A stretch of 64,000 bases of DNA from M3007 sp041741155 (GCA_041741155.1 JBGSKO010000211.1:62001-126000), one strand, 5' to 3'; shown: positions 40,159 through 49,031, counted from the first letter of the stretch. Notes: generated from the sequence alone by a model not told the origin. Numbers and translations are program-made.

Positions 40159-42504
40159 TTACTGCACGACTACGCGTTTTTCCAGCACACCTTCTTTTGT
40201 TTGAATACGCAGGGTGTACAGCCCTTTTTTCCAGCGCTGCGTGTCCAGCCGGGTGGTGTGTACACCGGTCGGCAGGTGGGTTTCTACCAACCGGCCGATG
40301 GCGTCAAACACGTCCACGTGCTCCAGCGTGAGCCCCCCGACCGCCAGCCAGACTTCTTCAGCAGCGGGGTTGGGATACAGCAGCGCCTGAAGTTTGGAGG
40401 TTTTGTCGGACGTGCCGGTAGTTTCCTGCACATGCAGCCACAGGGTATCTTTCACAATACCCTCCATTTCGATGGTATTTCCGGAGGCATTAATAGCTTG
40501 CAAGCCGTGTACGGGTACGATGAAGGGGATTCTGGCGCCGCCGGTGCGTTCGATAACATCAATAATAATGATGTAGTTGGTAGCAAAATTGATCTTCGCG
40601 ATACTACCGAAACCCGATACCGGCTGCCCGTACTTGCGGGCAAAACCGAGGTCGAACTGGCGACGGCTGTAATTATCCTTGGGCAGGAGCAGGATATCTG
40701 TCGGGAAGCCAAAGAACGAGCTGGTACTGTACAGCACTTCCGGGTCGTGGTTGACGTACTCCGGATAGGTAAGTGCAAAAGCGAGTCCGTACAAATCGAG
40801 CGCGGGCTTGGAGGGGGTGCCGACCATGATATCGGCGCTGATTTGGAAGGGGACAGGGTTGTTGGGGTCAATGATCACCGAATCCACGGCAAACCGCAAC
40901 CATACCTTGGGTACATTGCCCAGGTTCACGATGACGCCGGTGTCTATGGATGTATAATTCTGGTCAATGGCATTGCGGTCAAAATCGTTGACCACGCCGT
41001 TGCCGTCGCAGTCTATGTGTTTAAAATTGACGCCTGCCGTTGTCGCTTGTGTCCAGTTTGGGGCAAACTGCGGCGTCCAGGCGGTGGTGGCAAACGGCCG
41101 GGGAACGCCGGTTTTTGCGAAGCCCAATCCCAGGTTCAGCAGGTCATACACATTGGCTTTTTTGTCGCCGTTGGCATCGCCGGGAAGAACATAGTCTGTA
41201 ACGGTGGGGGAGTTGTCGGCGAACAGGCTGTAGGTATCCGTCACGACTATTTTGTCCACCGACGACACGCAATCGTTGTTTTTCCAGACGGTCAGGTTGG
41301 TGCGGTACACGCCGCTGCCGGCATAGTGGTGTTCCACGGCTGTATCGGTCGGGCTGCCCGTCCACAACGGGCTTCCGTCGCCAAAATCCAGCTGGACATT
41401 GGTGTAGCTGCCGCTGGACAAATTCCGAAAACGCACGGTATAACCTTGTGCGGGGCTGCCGGATAACACTTCTGCTTCCAGATCGGCGCCGCAGGTTCCG
41501 GGCGTCGGTGCGCCGCACTCGCCCGACCACCATTTGGTGACGCCGGCGGCCATGGCTGCGCACTCGTTGGTGTAGGTGACGCCGTTGCAGCCGCACACCG
41601 GAGCAAAAAAGGACGGGCAAATTCCAGTGGGGTTGACCATTGCCGGGTTGACGCAGCCGGCCGATGCTACCGTGACGGCCTGGCAGCGTGTGGTCGTGCA
41701 AATCGAAAGGTCCGGGTTTTCAATTTCGTATTGTGCGCAGATATAGTAGGTGCCCTCGCCCGGCAGTGTTGCCGTAAATTCAGGCGTTTCGGCGAGGATG
41801 ATGTTGGTTTTGTTGTTGAACCACTTGATGGATTTGACCACACCGGGATTGGATGAGACGGGGGTTATTTTCCCGAACAGTTTGGTTCCTACGGCGGTGA
41901 CGACCACGTCGTAGCCGCACCAGTTGGGGTTTTGTTGGCTGACAAATACATCCCGGCAGGTTTGGACCGAGCACCCGAAAGCATCCGTTACGGTGAGGCA
42001 CACGGGGAAATAGCCTTCCTGCGGAAACGTGTGTTGCACGACGTGCCCGTATGCGACAGAGCCGTCGCCGAAATTCCAGGCGCAGAACTGGGACATCGGA
42101 TCGTACAAATCGGCCGAAAAGGTCAGGCGGAAAGCATTTTGCTGGCTGACTGCATACCCGAAATTGGCAATACACGGCAAGGTATCGGACACGCAGGTGA
42201 GTTTTACCACCGGAAGCCCGTCGGATGTGCATCCGTGCGGCAGTGCTGTCGGTGCGGCGGAGAACCGAACCGTTTTGCCGCTCGCCAGGTTGTCCAGGCC
42301 TTCTACGGCGAGCAGGAGCTGGCCGTTGTCCAGGTCAATAATTTTGGCGCCGCAGCCGGCGGAGGTGCTGGCCACCCATCCGACCCGTTCGCACTGCGCC
42401 GGGAGGCGGGTACTGAGGACCAAGGACAAAAAAAGCAGGCCAATCAGGCCTGCCTGCCGCACCGGCAAGCATGGAACACGGAACACAGGTACAAGTGGAA
42501 GCAT
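40159..42504 (-). CDS. Secreted PKD/Kazal/dockerin-like protein with type IX secretion sorting domain
   Basis: The product is about 781 residues from ATG 42504 (791 from GTG 42534), with a signal peptide that contains an unusual CLPVRQAG insertion before the hydrophobic core. In order it has PKD domains (WNFGDGSVAYGHVVQHTFPQEG and LDFGDGSPLWTG), a Kazal-type inhibitor motif between them (CPSFFAPVCGCNGVTYTNEC), two dockerin-like Ca loops (GDANGDKKANVYDLLNLG and DCDGNGVVNDFDRNAI), a cohesin-like strand region, and a C-terminal type A sorting tail (LLYPNPAAEEVWL ... GLYTLRIQ ... KRVVVQ). It is therefore exported and surface-attached through the T9SS. The role may be adhesion or inhibition of proteases. 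Confidence 0.85.
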   Translation of the reverse strand: MLPLVPVFRVPCLPVRQAGLIGLLFLSLVLSTRLPAQCERVGWVASTSAGCGAKIIDLDNGQLLLAVEGLDNLASGKTVRFSAAPTALPHGCTSDGLPVVKLTCVSDTLPCIANFGYAVSQQNAFRLTFSADLYDPMSQFCAWNFGDGSVAYGHVVQHTFPQEGYFPVCLTVTDAFGCSVQTCRDVFVSQQNPNWCGYDVVVTAVGTKLFGKITPVSSNPGVVKSIKWFNNKTNIILAETPEFTATLPGEGTYYICAQYEIENPDLSICTTTRCQAVTVASAGCVNPAMVNPTGICPSFFAPVCGCNGVTYTNECAAMAAGVTKWWSGECGAPTPGTCGADLEAEVLSGSPAQGYTVRFRNLSSGSYTNVQLDFGDGSPLWTGSPTDTAVEHHYAGSGVYRTNLTVWKNNDCVSSVDKIVVTDTYSLFADNSPTVTDYVLPGDANGDKKANVYDLLNLGLGFAKTGVPRPFATTAWTPQFAPNWTQATTAGVNFKHIDCDGNGVVNDFDRNAIDQNYTSIDTGVIVNLGNVPKVWLRFAVDSVIIDPNNPVPFQISADIMVGTPSKPALDLYGLAFALTYPEYVNHDPEVLYSTSSFFGFPTDILLLPKDNYSRRQFDLGFARKYGQPVSGFGSIAKINFATNYIIIIDVIERTGGARIPFIVPVHGLQAINASGNTIEMEGIVKDTLWLHVQETTGTSDKTSKLQALLYPNPAAEEVWLAVGGLTLEHVDVFDAIGRLVETHLPTGVHTTRLDTQRWKKGLYTLRIQTKEGVLEKRVVVQ
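42451..42471. repeat. Palindromic mini-repeat inside a signal-peptide coding region
   Basis: TGCCTGCCG-CAC-CGGCAAGCA is an almost perfect inverted repeat (one mismatch) that lies within the 5' part of the T9SS cargo gene and encodes CLPVRQAG there. It resembles short dispersed palindromes seen inserted in coding regions of Bacteroidota. Confidence 0.55.
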
Positions 42505-42735
42505 AGTCGAAATTAATTTCAGGCAGTATTTCACCCAACAAAGATTAAATTTTGATGTCGCACGGCAAAAGACATTTTCAATAACTTGCCGAAGAAAAAA
42601 AAGTTGATGGTTTACTTATCAATTTGACAATCAAAAAATTAAAATTGCCCGCTCTAAGCAAAAACCAGCATCTTCATCCCCCATCGACCAATCCGGTGTA
42701 AGCTCCATAAACCATCCTAAACGACACTACCCGTC

Positions 42736-44181
42736 ATGTTCAGCGACAAGCTGTTCTCTCTTCTGGGCGCCTTTACCAAGTATGATCTGAACCGGCTTCG
42801 GAAGTTCGTACAGTCGCCCTATTTCAATGACCAGGCGGACGTGGCGCGCCTCTTTGAGGTGATCAATACCGCCGTTCGGAGTGGCGAAGAGGCCGTAGCT
42901 GCTTTAGATAAGCCCGCCGTTTGGAAGGCGCTGTATCCCGGCGTACCCTTCGACGATGCGCACCTGCGGCGGTTGACTTCCGATTTGACGCAACTTGCCC
43001 AGCGTTTTCTGGTGGAGGAGTACCGCCAGCAAGACCCGTTGACGGAGGCCCTCGACCTGCAGCGGGCGCTGGAAAAATACGACTTGCCCAAGCACCTGGC
43101 GAGCGCCGAGCGCACGATCGAAAAGCTGTTGGGCCAAAGTACGGGCAAATCCACGGACCACTATTATGCGCAGTTTCGGCAGTACTGGAATGTGTTCAAC
43201 CGCGCGTCCAAAATGGTGGCCACCGCCGGTTTCACCGACAAGCTGGTGGCTGCCGACTTCCATCTGGAGTGTTTTTACCTCGCCCAAAAGCTAAAACTAT
43301 ACATTGATTGGCTGCTGTATCGCGGCTTTCGTATTACCGAACGGGAGGTGCCGGTGGTGCCCGGTTTTTGGGAGTACCTGGAGGACGAGCGTTTCGAGGC
43401 CGTGCCGCTCATTCGTATTTTCCGAAAGGTAATTATCTGTTTTGCCGATTCGGAAAACGAAACGCATTTCGAAGAGCTCTTGCAACTGCTGACCCGCTCG
43501 GATGCCGACCTGACCCGCAGCGATTTGCGCGAGTGCTTTTTTATCGCGCAGAATTACTGCGCGCTCAAGATCAACCAGGGTAAAACCGATTTTTATTACC
43601 GTTACTTTTTGATCATCAAAAATATGGTGGATCAGGACCTCCTGCTGGAAAACGGCCAGTTGCCCGAGTCGGTGTTCAAAAATTTTATCACGGTGAGTTT
43701 GGGCGCCGGGGAGTACGACTGGACGGAACAGTTTATCCGCCAGTATGCCGATTTTTTACCCGCCCGCATCCGCGAAAACGCCCGGATGTTCAACCTCGCG
43801 TATGTCTATTTTTATCAGAAAAACTACGACCGGGTGATCGAGTGCCTGCGCGATGTGGAATACAGCGACGTCGTGTATGCCCTGGGGGCCAAATCCATGC
43901 TTTTGCGCACCTACTACGAGCAAGGCGAGCTTCTTGCGCTCGACTCGCTCATGGATAGTTTCCGCATCTTCTTGCGGCGCAACAAGGTTATTTCCAAAAA
44001 CCTCAAACGCGAATACAACAACTTCCTGAACCTGGTAAAAAGACTGACCATGATCACGGCCTCCGACAAAAAAGCCCTGGCCGATCTGCACCGTCGGGTC
44101 AGCGAGACCTCGTACTCCATGCCCAAAAATTGGCTGCTGAAAAAAATTGCGGAAATTGAAAAAGGGAGGAGCAGACGGTGA
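42736..44181 (+). CDS. All-helical hypothetical protein, 481 residues
   Basis: No known family is recognised. The protein is soluble and helical throughout, without a signal peptide. The first 110 residues (LFSLLGAFTKYDLNRLRKFVQSPYFNDQADVARLFEVI, LRRLTSDLTQLAQRFLVEEY) form a repeated FxxLxKFxxSPYF-type module, and the later part has TPR-like helix pairs (FNLAYVYFYQKNYDRVIECLRDVEYSD). The C-terminus is very basic. I have the impression that similar proteins are common in Saprospiria, but no function follows from the sequence. It is divergent from the T9SS cargo gene and followed by a short tandem repeat. Confidence 0.75.
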   Translation: MFSDKLFSLLGAFTKYDLNRLRKFVQSPYFNDQADVARLFEVINTAVRSGEEAVAALDKPAVWKALYPGVPFDDAHLRRLTSDLTQLAQRFLVEEYRQQDPLTEALDLQRALEKYDLPKHLASAERTIEKLLGQSTGKSTDHYYAQFRQYWNVFNRASKMVATAGFTDKLVAADFHLECFYLAQKLKLYIDWLLYRGFRITEREVPVVPGFWEYLEDERFEAVPLIRIFRKVIICFADSENETHFEELLQLLTRSDADLTRSDLRECFFIAQNYCALKINQGKTDFYYRYFLIIKNMVDQDLLLENGQLPESVFKNFITVSLGAGEYDWTEQFIRQYADFLPARIRENARMFNLAYVYFYQKNYDRVIECLRDVEYSDVVYALGAKSMLLRTYYEQGELLALDSLMDSFRIFLRRNKVISKNLKREYNNFLNLVKRLTMITASDKKALADLHRRVSETSYSMPKNWLLKKIAEIEKGRSRR

Positions 44182-44188
44182 AGGAGGT

Positions 44189-44235
44189 GGGGTTTATAGG
44201 GGTTTATAGGGTTTATAGGGTTTATGGGGTTTATA
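44189..44235. repeat. Tandem repeat of GGG(G)TTTATA, five units
   Basis: Five consecutive units of 8-10 bp (GGGGTTTATA twice, GGGTTTATA, GGGTTTAT, GGGGTTTATA) start 8 nt after the preceding stop codon and end just before the signal peptide of the next gene. The unit-length variation suggests slippage. Confidence 0.8.
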
Positions 44236-44247
44236 TTTTTCTGTGCG

Positions 44248-45399
44248 ATGAAATGGATTTTTGTTCGATACTATTGGCTTTTCACGTTTGGGTTTGCATA
44301 GGGTGCTCAAGCACAGTCATCCTTGCCGGCCGGCGATGATCGCGCATTTTCCTGGGCTTTGGAGGCAGCGACATACCATACGGTGCTGTGGCGGCATACG
44401 CCAAAATTGACGATCCGGACCGGGCAGCCGGTGTGGGGGCAGGAGGTGGGGGTGCGCGTTCAAACGCAGGGCCACAAGCCGTGGCAGGCATGGCAGCATT
44501 ACCCCACTTTTGGCGTAGCCTTGGCGCATTTCCGTATGGGAGAGCAAGCACACGGGGATGCGGTGGCGTTGTTGCCTAATTTGGGCGTACCCGTGCTGCG
44601 CAGTAGTCGGTGGCTGGCTATTTTTCGGGTGGGAATGGGAATGGGTTACGTGTCAAAACCGTACGATTTCTTTGACAATCCCGGCCAAAATGCCATTGGT
44701 TCGCACTGGAATAATTTCACCCAGTTTCGGCTAAGCCTGGAGTACAAACTGGATGCGCATTGGCGGGTACAAGCAGGCGGGGGACTTAGTCATTTTTCAA
44801 ATGGCGCCATGGTGTTGCCCAATTATGGCGTGAACCTTCCCGGTGGTTTTGCTGCGCTGGTTTGGTCGCCCGCCGGTATTCGGGAAGAAACATTCATACC
44901 TGCTTTGGAAAATAAATACGTCGGTCGGCGCTGGGGCGGCATCGTCTCGGGGGGCCTGGCCAGGGTTGAGTATTCTATTTTCGACGGACCGCGCTACTTA
45001 GTCTGGGGTCTGACAGGAGCCGGGTATTTTCAGATCAACCGGGTAAATCGCGTGCTTGCCGGCATGGAATACGAGTTCAACGGGGCGGTATTTGCTTTTG
45101 GCTTGCGTTCTGCCGAATTTCGGGACAAGCACGAGGCTCGCATCGGGGCCACCCGATTGGCCTTTACGGTGGCCGATGAGTTTTTGTTTGGCAATTTGGG
45201 GCTACAGGTACTGGGAGGAATATACACCGGCAGCCGCAGGAATCAGCTCGTTTCGCATCCGTGGTACACCAAGCTCACGGTGCGGTACTACCTGCCGCCC
45301 ATGGTTCGTTCGCCGATTCGGTGTTTCGCAGGCATTTCACTAAAGGCCCACCAGACCACAGCGGAGATGTTTATGGCAAACATCGGGGTGGCTTTTTGA
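44248..45399 (+). pseudogene. Acyloxyacyl hydrolase/PagL-like lipid A deacylase gene with an in-frame amber codon
   Basis: ATG 44248 opens a convincing signal peptide (MKWIFVRYYWLFTFGFA), and codon 18 is TAG (44299-44301). The frame then continues without interruption as GAQAQSSLPAGDD, a normal signal-peptidase end, to a stop at 45399. The mature part (about 360 residues) is an outer-membrane beta-barrel like PagL, with the active-site motif LSHFSNGA (His-x-Ser-Asn) and alternating hydrophobic strands. Translation from TTG 44323 would make a barrel without a signal. The single stop may be a genuine inactivating mutation, a sequencing error, or be read through; one base change would restore the gene. 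Confidence 0.75.
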
Positions 45400-45404
45400 A
45401 AACA

Positions 45405-45908
45405 TTATCGTTTACGAAAGGACAGGATAGTGTACCCAACGACGGTGATAAGGATTGTGCCAACAAAAAACCACATCATCCGCTCGTCGAGGGCTGTTGT
45501 TTGTGCGGTGCCAACTCGGATAATACCTTGTATCAGGTAGGCAAAAAGACCGACAATAAGCACCTTGAGCACCCGAATCATCTGAGTTGCCATGCGGTAT
45601 TGCTGTTCGGCATTTTCAGACGTGATCTGGACGGAATAATTGAAGGTATGCGGGACGCGGACCAGAATGGTCAGGAGTGTGTACAATGCTACCCCCAGGA
45701 TGGGTAAGAGCCACAAGGTGGTCTTGGGGCCGAAACCATCCGCTTCGCCACGGGCATTGAAGTGTTGCGGGATGGTGTCGGGTAACTCCGTGTAATACAC
45801 CGCCGGTAGTAGCAGCAACAAGATCATTCCAGCTGCAGCGATACCCTCCAGAAACCAGTCAAAAGGGCCTAAATTCAAGGCAACTTCAGGTCGTTGTTCT
45901 TTTTTCAT
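45405..45908 (-). CDS. DUF1648 domain membrane protein
   Basis: The 167-residue protein has four hydrophobic helices (about 23-40, 66-84, 113-130, 145-160). Between the first two is the DUF1648 signature LPDTIPQHFNARGEADGFGPKTTLWLLP, with the conserved P-x-HF-x-x-x-G-x-x-D-G pattern. The domain occurs in SdpI-like immunity and other small membrane proteins; the role here is unknown. It lies 24 nt downstream of a ribbon-helix-helix gene and probably belongs to one unit with it and the SPFH gene. Confidence 0.85.
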   Translation of the reverse strand: MKKEQRPEVALNLGPFDWFLEGIAAAGMILLLLLPAVYYTELPDTIPQHFNARGEADGFGPKTTLWLLPILGVALYTLLTILVRVPHTFNYSVQITSENAEQQYRMATQMIRVLKVLIVGLFAYLIQGIIRVGTAQTTALDERMMWFFVGTILITVVGYTILSFRKR

Positions 45909-45932
45909 GTTTTAAAAAAGGATAGTGGTGTG

Positions 45933-46130
45933 CTACGAATCTTTGTTGTTCCCGGCATCCGTGTTTGCTTTACTACCGTGCTTTGGTTCCCGTCCGGCCT
46001 CCCGCAAGGCCCGGCTGATGATCCACTCCACGTGCCCGTTCACGCTGCGAAATTCATCCGCAGCCCACTTCTCGAGCGCCTCGTAGGTGGCTTCGTCTAT
46101 GCGCAGCACGAAATTTTTTTTGCTAGCCAT
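45933..46130 (-). CDS. Arc/CopG-like ribbon-helix-helix DNA-binding protein
   Basis: This 65-residue protein has an N-terminal beta-strand (KKNFVLRIDEATYEAL) followed by two helices (EALEKWAADEF and SVNGHVEWIISRALREAG), the ribbon-helix-helix fold of Arc-type regulators. The SVNGHVEWIISRAL segment matches the Arc-family proteins often found beside SPFH proteins. The C-terminus is a short polar tail. It may regulate its own SPFH/DUF1648 operon. It has no partner toxin in view. Confidence 0.82.
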   Translation of the reverse strand: MASKKNFVLRIDEATYEALEKWAADEFRSVNGHVEWIISRALREAGREPKHGSKANTDAGNNKDS

Positions 46131-46204
46131 GTTTTGGTGTTTTGGTGTTTTGGTGTTTTAATGCTTGGGTAGAGCGAAACTCCCAAGCACTAAAACACCA
46201 AAAC
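46131..46204. repeat. GTTTTGGT tandem repeat and 23-bp inverted repeat
   Basis: Three direct GTTTTGGT units (46131-46154) run into a long hairpin: 46147-46169 pairs with 46182-46204 (22 of 23 bases), with a 12-nt loop. It lies between the SPFH stop and the ribbon-helix-helix start, so it could act as an attenuator or terminator inside the operon, or be an inserted palindrome. Confidence 0.75.
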
Positions 46205-46212
46205 ACGTTCCC

Positions 46213-47064
46213 CTACTGATGCAGCGTGCCGGTATTCAGCACCGGTGTAGCGTTTTTATCGCCGCAAAGCACGACCATGAGATTGCTGACCATGGCGGCT
46301 TTTTTGTCGTCGTCGAGTTCCACGATTTTCTTTTTCGAGAGTTGGTCAAGTGCCATTTCGACCATACCCACGGCGCCTTCCACAATTTTGCTGCGGGCGG
46401 CTACGATGGCGGTGGCCTGTTGGCGTTGCAGCATGGCTCCGGCGATTTCTGTTGCGTAGGCCAGGTGGTTGATGCGGGCTTCGATCACGTCAATGCCGGC
46501 GATTTCCAGCCGTTCGCTGATCTCGCGGACAAGCTCATGGTTAACTTCGTCGGAGTTGGTGCGCAGAGTCACGCGGGCATCTTCATCCTCCAGATTGTCG
46601 TAACTGTACATGCCCGCCAATTTCCGGATGGCCGATTCGCTCTGTATTTTGACAAACTCCTGGTAATGCTCCACCGCAAACGCAGATTTGAACGTGTCCT
46701 CCACCCGATACACCACCACGGCGCCGATCATGATCGGGTTGCCCTGCTTGTCGTTCACTTTTACCACAGGCACATCAAAGGTGACCGCGCGGACGGAGAT
46801 TTTTTTACGGGTGAAAAACGGATTGACAAAAAAGAAGCCGCTTTCTTTGGCGGAACCGACATAAGAGCCAAACAGGGTCAATACGCGGGTGCTGTTGGGT
46901 TCAATGGCGATAAACCCGGGAAGAATGATTGTGGTAGCAACAACAATGAGTGCCGCACCGGCAAAAATGAGCTTGACCACAATCAGCGCGATACCGCCAA
47001 CAATCAAGAGTAAACAAAGCGCCAGCATATTCCAGCCGGAAGCAGGTTTAACGATTTTTTCCAT
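46213..47064 (-). CDS. SPFH (Band 7/prohibitin-like) domain protein
   Basis: The 283-residue membrane protein has two N-terminal hydrophobic segments (about 13-32 and 33-52) and an SPFH domain (about 55-215: VLTLFGSYVGSAKESGFFFVNPFF, VTFDVPVVKVNDKQGNPIMIGAVVVYRV, LRTNSDEVNHELVREISERLEIAGIDVIEARINHLAYA), then an Ala/Gln-rich coiled coil (AGAMLQRQQATAIVAARSKIVEG). SPFH proteins scaffold membrane microdomains and often regulate proteases. ATG 47064 (MEKIVKPASGW) is preferred over a GTG at 47103. It is likely cotranscribed with the ribbon-helix-helix and DUF1648 genes. Confidence 0.92.
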   Translation of the reverse strand: MEKIVKPASGWNMLALCLLLIVGGIALIVVKLIFAGAALIVVATTIILPGFIAIEPNSTRVLTLFGSYVGSAKESGFFFVNPFFTRKKISVRAVTFDVPVVKVNDKQGNPIMIGAVVVYRVEDTFKSAFAVEHYQEFVKIQSESAIRKLAGMYSYDNLEDEDARVTLRTNSDEVNHELVREISERLEIAGIDVIEARINHLAYATEIAGAMLQRQQATAIVAARSKIVEGAVGMVEMALDQLSKKKIVELDDDKKAAMVSNLMVVLCGDKNATPVLNTGTLHQ

Positions 47065-47209
47065 GACAAGGTTGATGTTTTTATGATATTGAAATGATAT
47101 CACAAAGATGGCATCAAGGCCCTGGAAAAGTCAAGAGCAGGCGGACGAAAAAAGGAGAACGCAGGTTTTTTACCGACGAAAAGATCGATGTAAGGCGACG
47201 AACGGGCGC

Positions 47210-48205
47210 TTAGGCATTCAGTTGCTTCCAGAGCAAATCCTTTAGCTGCTGGATATGCTTGCCGGTTACAGCCGAAATGAAGATGGTCTGGATATCGGGC
47301 GGCAGGGTATCGCGCAGCATTTTTTCCAGGTCATTGTCAATAAGGTCGGCTTTGGTGACGGCCAGCATACGCGGCTTGTCGAGCAGGTCTGGGTTGAATT
47401 CCTTAAGTTCATTGAGCAGGATGTCAAATTCCTGCTTAATGGTGCGGTTGGTATCGCAGGGGACCAGGAACAGCAGCACGCTGTTGCGCTCGATGTGCCG
47501 CAAAAAGCGGTGGCCAATGCCGCGGCCCTCGTGTGCGCCTTCGATGATCCCGGGGATGTCGGCCATGATAAATGACTGTCCGGGGCGGGCTTCTACGATG
47601 CCGAGCTGGGGCACGAGGGTGGTAAATGGATAGTCTCCGATTTTGGGTTTGGCAGCACTGACGGCGCCGAGCAAGGTACTTTTGCCGGCATTGGGGAACC
47701 CGACAAGGCCTACGTCGGCCAGCACTTTCAGTTCCAGCACGATCCACTTCTCGATGCTGTCCTCGCCGGGCTGCGCGTATTTCGGTGTCTGGTGGGTAGA
47801 GGTTTTGAAAAAGCTGTTGCCTTTTCCTCCTCGTCCGCCGGGGATCAACACTTTTTCGTCGTCCCGTTCGGTGATTTCCAGTAGTACCTCACCCGTTTCG
47901 GCATCCTTGGCTACTGTGCCAAGGGGGACTTTTACGATGACATCGCCGCCGTCGCTGCCGGTTTTCATACCTCCGCTGCCTCCGCTACCGTCTCGGGCTA
48001 TGATATGTTTGGTGTATTTCAGGTTAAGCAAGGTCCATTCGTGCGGATCTGCTTTCAGGATAATGGAACCTCCGCGACCGCCGTCGCCGCCGTCTGGGCC
48101 ACCTTTTGGTATGCCTGCGGCGCGGTGAAAGTGTACACTGCCTGCTCCGCCCTTACCGGATCGGAACATAATTTTTACGTAGTCAACAAAATTCTGCTCT
48201 GCCAT
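47210..48205 (-). CDS. obg: GTPase Obg (CgtA), 50S ribosome assembly
   Basis: Obg is an essential GTPase in large-subunit maturation and stress response. The 331 residues show the glycine-rich Obg fold (FRSGKGGAGSVHFHR, GGPDGGDGGRGGSIIL, PLGTVAKDAETGEVL, GGRGGKGN), then the G domain (GFPNAGKSTLLGAVSAA, DIPGIIEGAHEGRGIGHRFLRHIER, TKADL, ISAVTG). The C-terminal OCT extension is absent, as usual here. A TACCTTTG -7-like box lies 17 nt before the ATG (48230-48223). Confidence 0.96.
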   Translation of the reverse strand: MAEQNFVDYVKIMFRSGKGGAGSVHFHRAAGIPKGGPDGGDGGRGGSIILKADPHEWTLLNLKYTKHIIARDGSGGSGGMKTGSDGGDVIVKVPLGTVAKDAETGEVLLEITERDDEKVLIPGGRGGKGNSFFKTSTHQTPKYAQPGEDSIEKWIVLELKVLADVGLVGFPNAGKSTLLGAVSAAKPKIGDYPFTTLVPQLGIVEARPGQSFIMADIPGIIEGAHEGRGIGHRFLRHIERNSVLLFLVPCDTNRTIKQEFDILLNELKEFNPDLLDKPRMLAVTKADLIDNDLEKMLRDTLPPDIQTIFISAVTGKHIQQLKDLLWKQLNA

Positions 48206-48266
48206 TTGCTAAAATTGGGCGGCAAAGGTAGTCAATTCTGCGCCGTACTGTAGTTTGGAGGTGGCG

Positions 48267-48857
48267 TTACCGATACAGCGCCATGTATCGGGAAATATAC
48301 TTGCCGATTACATCAAATTCGATGTTCACGGTATCGCCCGCAGAAAGGGTTTTGAAATTGGTGTTTTCCCAGGTGTACGGGATGATGGCCACAGAAAATA
48401 CATCGTCATGCGGCTCCACGACGGTCAGGCTTACTCCGTTGAGGCAAACGGAACCTTTATCCACCAGCAAATGCTCGGGGGAGGGCTGATACTGAAAGGT
48501 AAAACGCCACGAGCCGCCTGTTTCCAGCACCTCCAGACATGTAGCCACCATATCCACATGACCTTGCACGAGGTGGCCGTCCAGCCGCCCACCCATGGGC
48601 AGACACCGTTCCAGGTTGACCAGCGTGCCTTCCCGCCATGCACCGAGATTGGTGCGACGCAGTGTTTCTTCCACAGCTGTCACGACATGGTGGTCATCAA
48701 ACACACCCACCACGGTCAGGCATACACCGTTGTGACTCACGCTTTGATCCACCTTCAGCGCACTGCTGATGGGGCTGCCAATAGTAAAATGAACGTTGGA
48801 GCGCTCCTGCTCGATTTTTCGCACGGCGCCGAGCGCCTCAATGATTCCGGTAAACAT
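48267..48857 (-). CDS. ribE: Riboflavin synthase, alpha subunit
   Basis: The enzyme converts two 6,7-dimethyl-8-ribityllumazine molecules to riboflavin. The 196 residues contain the two tandem lumazine-binding barrels, each with its own signature: MFTGIIEALGAV at the start, VDQSVSHNGVCLTVV in repeat 1 and VDKGSVCLNGVSLTVVE in repeat 2. GRLDGHLVQGHVD and TWENTNFKTLSAGDTVNIEFDVIGKY are also family-typical. It lies 61 nt upstream of obg, possibly cotranscribed. Upstream are the 8-bp tandem repeats; no FMN riboswitch is visible. Confidence 0.94.
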   Translation of the reverse strand: MFTGIIEALGAVRKIEQERSNVHFTIGSPISSALKVDQSVSHNGVCLTVVGVFDDHHVVTAVEETLRRTNLGAWREGTLVNLERCLPMGGRLDGHLVQGHVDMVATCLEVLETGGSWRFTFQYQPSPEHLLVDKGSVCLNGVSLTVVEPHDDVFSVAIIPYTWENTNFKTLSAGDTVNIEFDVIGKYISRYMALYR

Positions 48858-48879
48858 AAAAAAGGGTTGCTGATTCGGG

Positions 48880-48952
48880 GGTTAGAAGGTTTCGGGTTGG
48901 AGGGTTTCTGGTTAGAAGGTTTCTGGTTGGAGGGTTGGAGGGTTTTTGGTTT
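48880..48952. repeat. G-rich tandem repeats (RGARGGTT units), left flank of a nested palindrome
   Basis: Imperfect 8-bp units such as GGTTAGAA and GGTTGGAG, with short TCG/TCT interruptions, run for about 70 bp just upstream of ribE. They are the reverse complement of the AACCYTCY units at 49250-49368. Confidence 0.7.
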
Positions 48953-49031
48953 GGGTTGCTCATAAACCGCTGGTTGTGGAATTCGTTCAAAAGTAGTGCA
49001 ACCGCCATTGCCGGCCCGCTTATTTTTTGAG

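Noticed and set aside
39451..41466. Plus-strand frame of 671 codons across the MBL and T9SS genes
   Set aside because: Antisense to an MBL hydrolase with intact metal motifs and a T9SS cargo protein; no motif of its own.
48857..49030. FMN riboswitch before ribE
   Set aside because: The upstream sequence consists of G-rich tandem repeats and shows none of the conserved FMN riboswitch helices.
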